Shown here: positions 24,791 through 36,546 of the stretch, in pieces
Position numbering within the stretch: position 1 is the first letter of the stretch
How the letters are laid out: each line of letters opens with the position of its first letter
Assembly (NCBI GenBank): GCA_019321725.1
Contig: CM033115.1
Span: 3,296,673 to 3,360,672, forward strand
Origin: Paulownia fortunei
Taxonomy: Eukaryota > Streptophyta > Magnoliopsida > Lamiales > Paulowniaceae
Reading direction: 5' to 3'
DNA: 64,000 nucleotides
The notes under the pieces: generated by a model
What the model was told of the DNA's origin: nothing
The model's input: only the letters and a program-made list of their open reading frames with translations
Database searches by the model: none
Program-made: the position numbers and the translations under genes

Positions 24791-27190
24791 GTTTTTGTGG
24801 ATTTATATAAATTGATTCTTTATGACAAGTTGATATTTTTTTTTAATAATTTTTGGTGGTGGTGTTTTGTTTAATACTCATTTAGTTTAGATTATTTTTT
24901 TATTAAGTTTATAAAATTGATTAATTTACTTTTTAAAATTCATTGAGCTGTTTGTTGTGATTATGAGAAGAAATAATTATTGAAACTATGTATTATTTAA
25001 GGGGAAAAGAAAAATTAAAAATTTTCAATGACACATCTTGATAAATAAAAATTGTTAACAGTGTTTTCAAAAAGTTTGGTCTCTCCTTTCAGTTGCCTGT
25101 TAAAAATGCAATTGATAATTCAAATTTATAATGAAACAATGTGATGGGAAAAATTATTTTCTAGATACATACATTTTGTTTTACTAGTAAAAGATACATT
25201 CGTTGCAAGTAAAAAAGTATGATCACAAAAAAAAAAAAATTATAATATAATGAAATATAGTTTTTTTCATATTTTAACTTGATTCTCATTATCATTGTAT
25301 TTTAGTTCTTAATTCCAAGTATTTTTTAAATAAAATTGTAGTCATATTCCAAATAAATATTCCTTTACCATTAATAATTTACTTGCAAAAATAGGATTAA
25401 CAAATATATGAACTCGCTAAAATCATTGCATGATATATTAATTCAATTGGGTATATATTTGAAACATTCCAAGACAATGGGTGGAAAACAAATTGATCAA
25501 CATAAAAGTATTTAAAAAAACAAAGTTATTTAATATTCAAACGCTTAAGTATTAACTTAATTGTGTAAACTCTTGCTCATTAAACTGTTACTACTAAAAA
25601 AAAATTAGTTGCATTAATTCTTCTTGTATTTGACAATGGCAACTCGAGATCTTCTCTTTTTATTTGGTTCATAGAGTTTTTTGCGTTTTTTTTTTTGGAC
25701 TATTATCTCTTCTCCATTATTCAATATTTAGTTATTCATCTCAAATTTTTAGATTATCTATTCTTTAAATTGTAAGTCAAAATTCTTAATTTCATATAAA
25801 TATATATATATATATATCGATTAAAAATTTTGAAAAAATAAAGGTAAAATTGAAAATGAAACAATTGTTAATTAATTTCGCATATTCTTAGATATCTTGA
25901 ATAAGCAATATTAACAAATTGTTGTAAATTTTTTGCTCGACTTCCATTATCCAAAAGGAATGCTTACATATTACTGTTTCTGCATTTTATGATAAATGTA
26001 TTTATGTGGTTGCTAAATGATTGAAAAAAAAATTATAGTTCTTTTATTTTTTAATTTTTGTTTTTTGTTCTTTGCTGGAATGAATGAGAGAGAGTATATG
26101 AAGTGTGCAAGAGGAGCATATAAGCAAATAGATAAGATTAACCTTTATATATTTTTAGAATAAAAAAGTAATTATAAAAAATATCATGATATTGTACTTG
26201 ATTTTGACCAAAAAATATCATGATTTTGTAGTATATTTTTTAGTATTTTCTCTTAATTAACTTTAAATATTATATTAATTAAAAATATAAAATATTATTA
26301 CAAATAGTTGGAAAAAAAAAGTATTTATTAATTTTTAACATGTAAAATTACTCAATTTGATCATTTATAATGTATTTAATGCAAAAAAAAAATTCATGAA
26401 ATCAAGTAAGAAAAAGACTTATCCAGCCATCAAAATCAAACAAAAGGATGGTTATTGTGATCATAAATTTATATAAAAACTTATTTAGTTATATTATATA
26501 TTTTTAAATTATCATTGAATTTAGTTTTTTAAATATTTTTAGTTAATCCTTCCTATCAATCTATACTTATTGACAATAAAATATTTAGAAGAGCCTTGAA
26601 ATATTTTTATTTTTAATTAAATAAGTATTTAATTAATATTTCTCTATTTATAAGAATACCATCTAACATTTAAATTATTAAGTAATATAATTATTTTAGT
26701 AAACTTAGATGAATCTTACTAGTGATATATAAACGTTCGAATTCTTAAAAAAAATAAAAAAAAATCAAGTTCGAAGCAAATTTTTATGTTCTACTTTGAC
26801 TCGTCGTATCAAACTACACAAATTACTTGACTTAATTAAGATAAGGAAATTATTTAATCTGGACAAACTAGATAAACAATTAGTTGATTCAGCTTCTATT
26901 AGCATAGTTGGCATAACTCTTTCAAGTTAAAAAAAAAAAACATTCTATAACTTATAAGCATTATTGGACAAGGATATTATAAAAAACTTGATTTAATTTC
27001 AGGCTCATTTCCCATTGAATAGGAGTCCTGGAAAATTTCCAGGTACAGTTTCGTAAGCCCATTGAAACTGCATCATATAGAGAGAATCTATCCATCTAAA
27101 TTTTGGCCTCAGCACAGAAAGAAATGAGGTGGTATTCAGAAATGCTGAGCACTTCACAAAATGAACCCAACGAAAGAAAATAAAAGTTAC
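24791..27190. other. AT-rich intergenic DNA
   Basis: No coding frame of substance and no RNA gene seen. Contains a TA microsatellite near 25800-25818 and many A/T tracts. Confidence 0.6.
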
Positions 27191-28600
27191 TCATGGAGAA
27201 TCCATCTGCTCGTGCCATTCTTTAAGCATGGGACTAGTTAGAAATCCTCGGGTAAATACCATAAATAGTAATATAGTTTTTCATTCAAAAAAAAATTTGA
27301 CATCAAAGTTGAATATTGATGACTTCCTCTGTTTATAATCATACTCTTGCATATATTTCCTGGGCAATCAACAAAGCATCGTCGAACAATTTAGTTACTG
27401 ATGATTTCCGGGAGACTTGTATATATTCTACAAATGGCATATACCACTCTTGAAATCAGGGTTCTGTCTGGAAAGTATATTCAGCTTCGGCAAAGTGTGA
27501 GAAATCTTGTTCTTCTCTTCCTTGGGCATTTCAGCATAACAATAACAAGCATAATTCAGTTAGTTGGCTTTTTATGGTTGGCTAGTCATAGTAAAAAATG
27601 TGAGCCATATGATGTCTTTCCTTTCAAATGATGTCTCAATCAAGCTTGATGCCACATGAAAGAACATCACACCAGCTTTATCCATTTTCTTGCCTTCTGA
27701 TTTATGTATGTTAAATTTGTTGAATATATGCTTCGTCTATTCTGTTATTCTTGATTTTGTAGAGAGAAGTGAAAAGGGACATCAGTATTGAAAATCAAGA
27801 AGGTGAGCTTCAATTTGAATGTGAAGGCTTGTGAACCAATACCAAATGAAGACCATATCAGCTTGTACTTTATGGGAATTCAGTGCAGAAACCACAAGCA
27901 TGACCATCCTATATTATCCTCCAAGTTACCGATACCAAAACTGCAGAGACGGGTATGATTATGAAGACGACGGGCTGACATTTGAGGACAACGACTTGAA
28001 TTCTGAGGACACTGAGGATAGTGATGAAGAGGAGAATGGTTATAAGCAATGGAAGTGATGATGGAATGCCAAGCCAAGAAGATTTTCCATGGAAATTGAA
28101 TTCTGTAGCTACGGAATCAGATAATGAAGTTGTCACTGATCAAATGCCTGAAGAAAGAAACAGCAGTGTTCTTGATTTGCAGAACAAAGAGCTGCAGGGA
28201 CTTGAATCAAATGGTCATGCCCGGGGACAGGAGTCGATATGTGTTTTCTGTGCTTAATCCAGTTGAAAAATCTCACTCAATGGAAAGCAGTAAAAGCTCA
28301 AGCAGCACCATTGAAGCTTCAGAAGGAGACATCATGTTAAAGCAACAAGAGCAAAAACCCTCAAGCACAAAGCTGAGTTTGTGGGGTCCTGCAATGTGTG
28401 GTACTGTTCTGAATCACAGAAAGGAACAAATGAATCCTTTACCAAGAGTAATGCTGTAATTCTTGATTCTTTTATCAGGCATGAAAATAGTCGAAAGAAA
28501 TATCAATTCATGAAACATCAAATTAAATCTCACGAATGGTCAATAATATCTACATCGCAAAATCATGGTTCACTTCTGATGCATATTTGACGAACAGATG
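27191..28600 (+). pseudogene. Frameshifted pseudogene of an acidic plant protein of unknown function
   Basis: Coding character is strong but scattered over three frames. Pieces in order: REVKRDISIENQEGELQFEC, then HISLYFMGIQCRNHKHDHP in the next frame, then YDYEDDGLTFEDNDLNSEDT with an acidic run ending SDEEENG, then GSDDGMPSQEDFPWKLNSVA in another frame, then RSRYVFSVLNPVEK, then NLTQWKAVKAQAAPLKLQKE one base out of phase at a run of A (near 28265-28272), then MLKQQEQKPSS back in the earlier frame. The VLNPVENLTQWKAVKA-type block recalls a plant-specific family I know only as uncharacterised (TRM28/At5g03670-like); that assignment is tentative. Repeated frame switches and stops make an intact product impossible. 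The 5' end is uncertain. Confidence 0.6.
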
Positions 28601-28612
28601 ACACCCCTCCCC

Positions 28613-28765
28613 CGGTCTTCAACACATGTGCACATACACAGCATAGGGAACAAAAGGAGACAGTACCCTGGTCTTCAACACATAGCACACACACACAGAC
28701 ATACACAGAGGCAATCACACGTATGTTTGTGCACATACACAGCATCGGGAACAAAAGGAGAGCTT
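28613..28765. repeat. Two-copy duplication with CA microsatellite
   Basis: The unit ggtcttcaacacat ... cacatacacagcat(a/c)gggaacaaaaggaga appears at about 28614-28656 and again, expanded by an internal CA-rich stretch, at about 28669-28762. It lies just past the end of the pseudogene. Confidence 0.7.
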
Positions 28766-28769
28766 ACTG

Positions 28770-29675
28770 TCGAACCAGTTTGAAAACAGAATCTAAGACA
28801 TCAGAATAAGTTGATCGACAAGGCAATAGATTACCAATGGAAATTCCACTTATCTGCTTTAGGTATCTACTCTCTGTATGTTCTCTAATTTGGTAATTTT
28901 GTAATGTATTAAACAACACTGCACAAATTATTCCTTGAAAATTAGCTGGGACACACAATCCCACTACAGAGGTCTTGTTTAAACAGCCCCATGTGTGAGG
29001 AGCATGGTTGTCATTAGATTGAATGACTCGGTACACCAGCCTGTCGTATAAGAAGCCAGACATTGCTTAATCAAGATAATCAGAAGTTAAAACATAACAT
29101 TTTTTAACTGGCACTTCGATAAACAAAAGGTAATGGCCATCATATTGCTGGAAAAGAATAGCAAAACTATCTTCGTTATCTAAAACAAAATTCAAATTTC
29201 TGCAGGAGAATTATAAAAAAATATCAATCTTCTGCAGGAGAGTTGATATCACAAGGAAAATCCCAATTCATATGTTAAAAGACACAAATCAGTTTGATAC
29301 ATAAAACTGTCAATATTTACAGACGTGGGAAAATGTGAAGCGAATAGTAGCACCTGTAACTTCACTATATGACAATAAAAATAATCTTCTATTCCTTAGG
29401 TATCAAAAGCGCACACTATGATTATCTTCATATGCTACTTGATAAAAGAAAAAAATCACATGATATATTTAAAATCAGGACTCCTGAAACCGTCGATGTG
29501 GTATCTTCCTTTAGTTACTGTATAATTCAATAAATTTGTGTTGCAGCAAGATTCTGTTTTAGTTATAGGACGTGGATGGAGCAGGTAATCCTGCAAATCT
29601 CAGCTTCATTTAAAGAAAAATAACCTCTCACTAATCCACCATAAAGTTACTGGGAAATGGTCTAATGAATCTGGT
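28770..29675. other. Region between the pseudogene and the 96-aa protein gene
   Basis: A 99-codon open frame runs on the minus strand (29063-28764), but its translation resembles nothing I know and it lacks clear coding features. The part nearest 29675 is probably the 3' UTR of the minus-strand gene beginning at 33455. Confidence 0.4.
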
Positions 29676-32600
29676 CTACATTATTCTACAGATGCAAGAA
29701 TCTGAATCCTCCTCTTCTGAGTCGCTCACATCACTGCAAGCCAAAAAAGATGGAAAATAGCTGAGAGGATGATAATAAGTACAAATATATAAGTTAAAAA
29801 GCTCTGTAGTCAACAATTATTCACCAACCTCTAGTGATTTATGATAATATGATAGAACTATTTTCACCATTATGTAATCCGGCCATGGGTCAGTAGAACA
29901 TAAACTGGAAAAGTTTGTATCTTTACCAAGAAGGCTCTTCTAAGATTCCTAGCCATATAGTACCTTTCCATCATGTAGTCACTAGAAGAACATATATAGA
30001 CCTGTTGAAGCAAGAATTCATTCTTTGAAAATAAATTCTCCAAAAGATCATTTTTGATTGTGACTATAGGAATTGTTGCTTAAAGTCAGGAGCTAGGTTC
30101 GTTTAGAAATGATTGCTGAGGAGAACTCAAAAACTTTTTGATTAGAATTTCTTTCTAGAAAATAATTTCTAAAATTAGGAAGGAAAGGAATTCCAGAAAA
30201 CACAAGCAAGGCTAGAGTAGAATTGTTCCTGAAGTGCTAAAGCCACAAGATGGTCAGGTATCCCAAACACAAAGGACTTGGAAACATGAGTTGGGCTTCC
30301 TTCATTCGCTCTTGATAATTACGGCAAAAGGAGATGTCTTCTAATGTATAGTAGAGCTCGATAAGCACAACTTAGTTGGTTTAGAGAACTAGAAATTATT
30401 ACCTTTTCTTTGGCAGAAACGTGTAATGGTTTCAAGAGAATACCTCTAAGAGCTAGCACTGGTTTTTAATAAATAAATCATGATCTAAACTAAATGGGAA
30501 AGTTAGTTTAAGTAATTACAAATTCCAAAATAAAACCACCTATGCTTGTGACATTACCAACGTTATCACACAAATTGAGCTTGGATTTTGGCGACAGAAA
30601 CACTAAAGAAAACATACTGTTCTATTAGTTTTCAAGGAAACACTCTCAAATTGTATTCATATTTGACACTTATTTTGTCCAAAAAGAAAATGCAGTGGAG
30701 TTTGATTTTCATTTGCATTTCTTTTTGCTTCCTTACAAGAGTTTGCGGTCCAAAAATAGCCAAAACAACATCCTTGCAGGATGATCCTAATGCTTGGACA
30801 CTACGTCTATGGTAGCACACTCCAACCATCACGAAACTTCAGGTCCCCAATACACCATCCTTCCAAAATTTTATAGAAATTGTTCCTCAAAAATACTCAA
30901 ATAAACTTGGAGTCTCCCTTTCCCATATGCTGATGATATCCTAACTTGTCAAGTTTCAGACATTTCCTATAGGAATCTACCAAATACGATAGAACACTCT
31001 CATCATCTATATTTTTTTGTTACAGCATCAAGTTATCGACTGTCCAAACATGGAGGCCAAAGCAAAATCAGATTCAAAATGAAAAGTGAAATGAAGATAA
31101 AAACATGATATCAAGCATACCAGGAACAATTAGATATCTATTTGTAGCATCGATGTTAAACATTGTTACTGCCATGTTGAATGTATTTCTTATTCTTATT
31201 TCTAGGGCTTCTAAAGAAATATATTCGAAAGTTTTATTTCAACTAGCGAGTGAAACTAAGCAGTACGGCCAGTGACCACACTATGATGATGAAAACCATA
31301 AATTACAATTTAAAAAGAAAAAGAAGTAGAACTTTGTTTGTTCATACAACTCCTCGAGAAGTGGATAGCATTATCCTAGCTCAGCACCATCAGCATTAAC
31401 TTAAAAATAAGTCATAGAAAAGAGAAACATGGGTTTCAAAGTCAGTCAATGAGGCATAGTTCTAGTTCAACTTGCAAAATTAATGATACATAAAGTTGCG
31501 CACAACGAGTGCCAATTTTACTTCCATCGTCTGGCACAAATCGAATATCAATCAAAACAGAAAAATGACAATCCTAGAGGTTGATTAACTGGTTCCAGTT
31601 TATAACTTGGTTTAAACTGAACAGCATTTACTAGATACTGATGCCAGTCCTAATTATTGAGTTAACTGAGTTAAAAGTATGCAAGTTATCAAGTAGTCAA
31701 TTTTGTCCATCAATTGGTATTTTAAAGGGGGAGTTTGATAAAGAGTTTGAGAAGATGAAAATAGCATTTAGGTGTCAAACAATATTCATGGATGAGTTTG
31801 GCAGCTTCGGTTGATCTAGAGTTCTGGCTGCTAAATGCTAAGAATTATTAGGGCAATCAGTTAAATGGCAAACACACAACAAAATTTTCAAAAGATCAGT
31901 TCTCCCCGGCGTCAATTTTCGAGGAATCAATTCTTTAAAGATCTGCAAGAAATGTTTCAGAGCTCATAATAAAGAATATTTTGAAGAAAGGAACAATTTG
32001 GGACATCCAACTAATGGGATATTTAATGAGGGGCGGGAGTACTAAAGTAACAAAATCTTATCAAATGGTTTGGTCAATGTTTTCCATTGTACAATGTTTC
32101 AGTAAAGCATAGAAAGAACAAATAAAGATTAAAAAAAAAAGGAGTATGTCATACATAAATCAAACTTCAAAACATGCTCAACTGCGTTTATAAGTAAAAC
32201 CTGAGCCAAACTACGGAAAAATCAGGAACAGAAACAGTAGAAATAGCAATATTGACAGAAATAGATGTAGGAGACATTAACATAAATCAGTACATCTCTA
32301 TCACAATCAAATGACTAGATAACAATGAGAGAATAATACTTCATATACAAGGAAATAGAAATTGTACCAAACATACAACCGTCTAAAAGACTCAACCAAT
32401 GCACAGAGTTTTTCAGTTTACACAAGCTAACTGGATCATAAATTACTGAAATTCTTCAAAATGTAATAAATTTTCATACAAATACATTGTAGCAACAGAT
32501 GACCAGATTCTAGACCATAGTCAAGTTAAAACCATATGCATGAGAATCATACTAATGCAACATGACTATGATTGAATAACAAGGCATCTAATTCTGACAC

Positions 32601-33455
32601 TTATAATGAAGAAAAGTGATGGCACTCAAGCTTGTAGATGTAACAGGGGCATCAGGTGTATACAGTGAACCACATCCTCTGCACCTTGACCTTTTCATAT
32701 ATTGGCAGATCTCCAACAACTGTGGTCAGTGTACTGAAGGAGATTAGCATACGGTTTATTTTTTGTGCCTTTTTTGTGCCACTTTCAATAAGTTTAGTTA
32801 AGCTAAATGACACTATTACGCAAACTCCTAATATTCAAACTCCTAATGCATCAATGCTAAAAACCTTATACATGCTATGATTCAGCTATCAAAAATAGAA
32901 TATAACAGGTGGAGAGAGTAAAGCCTCAAAACAGCTGTCAACGAATCTTCACTTTTATCATTTCAGCAAGTCTTCTATATTCTACCACAGTAGCATTGTT
33001 CTTCAGAATCTAACCCATTAGATGCAGCTTCTAAAAATTATGTAACTAATTCAATCCCTTAGTTGGATTCAATAAGAAACTCAATCATAAAGGATTGAGG
33101 TAAAATTTAAAAAACATAACAACTTACATTGACAATAAGTACAACCACGAGAATCAAATTTCACAAGTTGACCAGGATCATGCAACGTCAACAACATAAA
33201 ACAGCAAAAAAATCTTAAGTACCTTGGCTGAAACTCCAAGATTTCTGCAAGCTTATCTCCATTCTTATCTAGCCACTGAACTTTCCTTTTAGGTTTTTCT
33301 GACTTTTTTGACAACCCACCATTTTCCGAAGGCAACAATGCTTGGGACTCATCAACCCCATCACTCTCTTCAATCATTACTACCTTTGGAGACTCCAAAC
33401 TGTTCAGACCATTATTACTTGCATCAATCTTCACACCTTTAAGATTCATATCCAT
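29676..33455 (-). CDS. Small acidic protein of unknown function with C-terminal CaaX-type box
   Basis: Two exons, 33455-33223 and 29733-29676, separated by a 3.49-kb intron with GT-AG borders; phase is kept and the total is 291 nt, 96 aa. It starts MDMNLKGVKIDASNN and contains the basic stretch KKSEKPKRKVQWLD followed by KLAEILEFQP, SDVSDSEEEDSDS and the end CICRIM. The C-terminal four residues C93-R-I-M fit a CaaX prenylation box, with M favouring farnesyl transfer, and C91 just before it could be palmitoylated. This predicts a small membrane-anchored protein. From memory, plant genomes hold uncharacterised proteins with the same KRKVQW...LEFQPSDVSDS...SCIC pattern, so it is probably conserved. 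No enzymatic domain is visible. Lipidation is inferred only from the motif. The gene points towards the pseudogene and away from ARPC2B. Confidence 0.85.
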
Positions 33456-33930
33456 TGATAAAACTACACACTCGAAATTTCACAAAATCTCAATTTACAG
33501 CCATCAATAATGAAAAAACCTGGATCTTTCAAGGGCGTCTAACATTCTCACCAAAACCCATTTGTCAAATTCAATAATTTAGCATCCCAAACAATTAAAT
33601 TCCCAATCTTTGAAACTGAACCCTGACGAATTAATGGATGCTCTCACAAACTCAGAAAAGTCAACGCTAGGTTTGACCAAGGTAGAAATCAATATGTAGC
33701 CCAGTTGATCATTACAGGCTCACAAAATGCTAAAAGCTTGATGAATATGCATTGAAAATATTCTTGAAAAGAAAGAATAAAGACCCTGAAATTCAAAAAA
33801 AAAAGTACTAGCAACAAGAATATGACAAAATGTTTGTTCAGCTAAGAAATCAACATTCCCTATGTGGGGTTTCTCTAAAATAAGTAATGGATAACATATT
33901 GCTTCAGATTGCAATCTTGAACAATGTGAA

Positions 33931-33934
<4 letters not shown>

Positions 33935-33962
<28 letters not shown>
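33935..33962. repeat. GA microsatellite in the 5' leader of the 96-aa protein gene
   Basis: About 14 GA/AG dinucleotides (ag repeated) lie roughly 480 bases upstream of the minus-strand ATG at 33455. On the transcript strand this is a CT tract, as often seen in plant core promoters and 5' UTRs. Confidence 0.7.
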
Positions 33963-33966
<4 letters not shown>

Positions 33967-34069
33967 TGAAAAACCCTGAAAATTAAATTAAAGGATTCGT
34001 TTCGAAGAGAGAGAAATAGTTGTGCGTGTTTACTTTTGCTTTACCCGTGAAGGCTTTTTATGTCGAATT

Positions 34070-36010
34070 ATTACATCATTAAAACAACAAATTTATTGCC
34101 ATTTTTACGTGGTGTTTTTTTATTGTTGTTTGTAGTTAAGTTACTAAATTTGTGGGAGCCATGAGAGAACGTGACGAAATCCAACGGCTGAAATTTGATG
34201 ACCACTGGGTTCATGTGAGGACGTTTTAATTTTTCCTCGGCCTTTGGGGTGGTTAGTTAATTTCGTTATCTTTGAATATCCAAACGTGTTTGGTTTGTCT
34301 ATCCATGTCTTCAAGTGAGATATTTATTATATATAATTTTCTTATTAGTTTCTTTCAATTTAATATATACCAACTTTAATATATAAGAAGTAATTTGTTA
34401 TATCACTTATCAATGTTTTGATGTATTTATGCTTCATTAGGGAAAAAAAATTATTAATTTGCATTCATTTATAAAATCATACTCAAAACAATAATTACAT
34501 TCTCGACTTTTAGTTGATCGTTAAACCATCTAAGTATTGGTTGAAGTTGGTATGGCCATAATTTTTGGGTTAAAATTAGTTTGTAATAATAATTCGTAAA
34601 CTTATAATTTTATGATGAAAAGATTTCAATTCAACCAGTATTATGAAATTCGATCATTATATAATAACTATAGCGATAGATATTATTCGCTAACATTGTC
34701 CTAATTTGATTTGCGTTATCTCCAAAAGATACTCAAGTGATGCAAATTAAAAATTTCCAACTTAACGTTTGTGTGTTTGAGCCACATCAATAATTTCGAT
34801 TATATGAAATATCTGCATTTCTTGATTTCATTCTCGTAGATATTTTAAACTTCAAATTAGGTATAGGTATATCTCCTAATGTAAATAAGCGCATGAAACA
34901 CATTATATTTAATTGGGTATGGAAATAAGATTTGTAAATTAATATTGTGTTATAATATATTTTAAGATCTTTTAAATGATTCTTCTTACACTTCAAACAT
35001 TAGAATTCAGGATGTCATAATTATTATTTATGATTGTAGGTAGATTCTTTTTTTTTAATTTAGGAAAACTTATGTATCTGTACCTATATAAAAAGATTTT
35101 ACTTTAATTTACTTTTTATAAATAATTAGCGTTAAAAAGTATATCAAATACTAACTTTTAATAATAATTTTATATATTGCAAAACATAAGCAAATTAGTG
35201 TAAACATTGATCAGAGTGGTGAACAATATTATTCCATATCATTAAATTCATTAATAATCAAATATGCATCAAATTTCTCTCTAATTCCTCTCTTAATGCA
35301 TGTAATCAGACAATTTGGAAATTGATGTTTCAAATTTTCGTTTGGATCAATTTTCAATACTTTTTCTTTTTAAAAATACATAAATTTTAAGTGGGCTTTT
35401 ATATTTAGTTGTTCGATTAGGTATTAGTCACCTAATAAATATAAGTTACACTGATAAAATAAATTAGTATTGTTGGATTAATTTCAATTCCAATAATATA
35501 AAATAGAAAATAAAACACCAATTATTATAATAGTAAACAGGGATTCGAAGTACATATTATTTACTAATTATTTTTGTAAATGGAAAAGTAATTATCGTAT
35601 ATAATTTAACTGGAGTTGTTAATCAAATAACATATAAGAATATTTTTCCTACTAAACAACTTTTTAAGGATACAAAAAATTATTAAGCTTAACTACACAC
35701 TTAATTTATAATAAGTCGAGCGCTAAATTAATTGCCTCACCCCAGATGTTATAATAGTCACTAGAAAGTAACTATTAATTACTTATTAGATGATTAATAT
35801 AGGAAATTAATTGCAATGAATGGAAATAAAGAAGAAAAGTACTAGGATTATTAAGTAGTAATTTATTACATCTTTTTAATAAATTTACACTACTTTTTTA
35901 CAAACACTATGCGCAGTACATTTAACATTACTTTTACATTACTAACTTGGGGTGTGATTTCTTTTTCTTGGAAGGGCGATCTTCCAAGAATAGTTTATAT
36001 ATATATTATT
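34070..36010. other. AT-rich intergenic DNA
   Basis: Intergenic stretch between two divergently transcribed genes (minus gene ATG at 33455, plus gene ATG at 36547). No coding frame or RNA gene seen. The sequence atccaacggc near 34180 also occurs near 44697 upstream of PGR5. Confidence 0.5.
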
Positions 36011-36013
36011 TTT

Positions 36014-36267
36014 TAAAGTGAATCACAAAAACTAACATTGAAATTTAAACTCTTTATAAAAAAAATCATCTAAGTTTATAAATTATAAATACCCCTTAAC
36101 ATTTATTTTTGTTTTACAAATTCCACAGGTATTTGTAAAACAAAAATAAACCTCAATGTGGCATTTGTAATTACTCAATATGCGATTTGTAATTTCGAAA
36201 GATAACTGAATTTTTTTATATATATAGTTAAGCTAAACCTCAGTAATAGTTTATGTAATTTACCCTT
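36014..36267. mobile_element. Inverted-repeat element (MITE-like) with perfect internal hairpin
   Basis: The left end (aaagtgaatcacaaaaacta) and right end (agtttatgtaatttaccctt) are imperfect inverted repeats of about 35 bp. Inside, 36103-36121 and 36131-36149 form an exact 19-bp inverted repeat around a 9-nt loop (tccacaggt). The inner block taagtttataaattataaata is shared with the 16.4-kb element. Located about 300 bp upstream of the ARPC2B start, so it may lie in that promoter. Confidence 0.65.
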
Positions 36268-36509
36268 ATTTTCATTACAAGTACTAAGAAAAATAACAGC
36301 ACAAAGAAATATAGCAAGCAAATGATCAGTATGCTTTCCTTTGAAGCATTTGTGTTTCTGCTTTGAGGTGAAAGACAGTGGCTCTGTGGTAGGTAATATT
36401 GCTTCTAAGGTTGCTAACCATGATTGCAGCACACTACTTGCATTTTACTCAACAAAGGCTTCACTCATATTCCCACTCTCACCCACAAAAGAATCCAGTT
36501 TCTCACCTC

Positions 36510-36532
36510 AAACACACACACACACACACACA
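36510..36532 (+). repeat. CA microsatellite in the ARPC2B 5' leader
   Basis: About eleven AC dinucleotides end fifteen bases before the ARPC2B start codon at 36547, followed by a GA-rich stretch (gagagagatgg). Confidence 0.7.
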
Positions 36533-36546
36533 GAAAAGGGAGAGAG

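Noticed and set aside
28680..28720. Possible CRISPR-like repeat array at the CA-rich duplication
   Set aside because: Only two copies of a unit plus a microsatellite, in a plant genome; no spacer-repeat structure.
30588..30832. Short overlapping frames on both strands at 30.6-30.8 kb
   Set aside because: Inside the 3.5-kb intron of the 96-aa protein gene; no family match or splice support.
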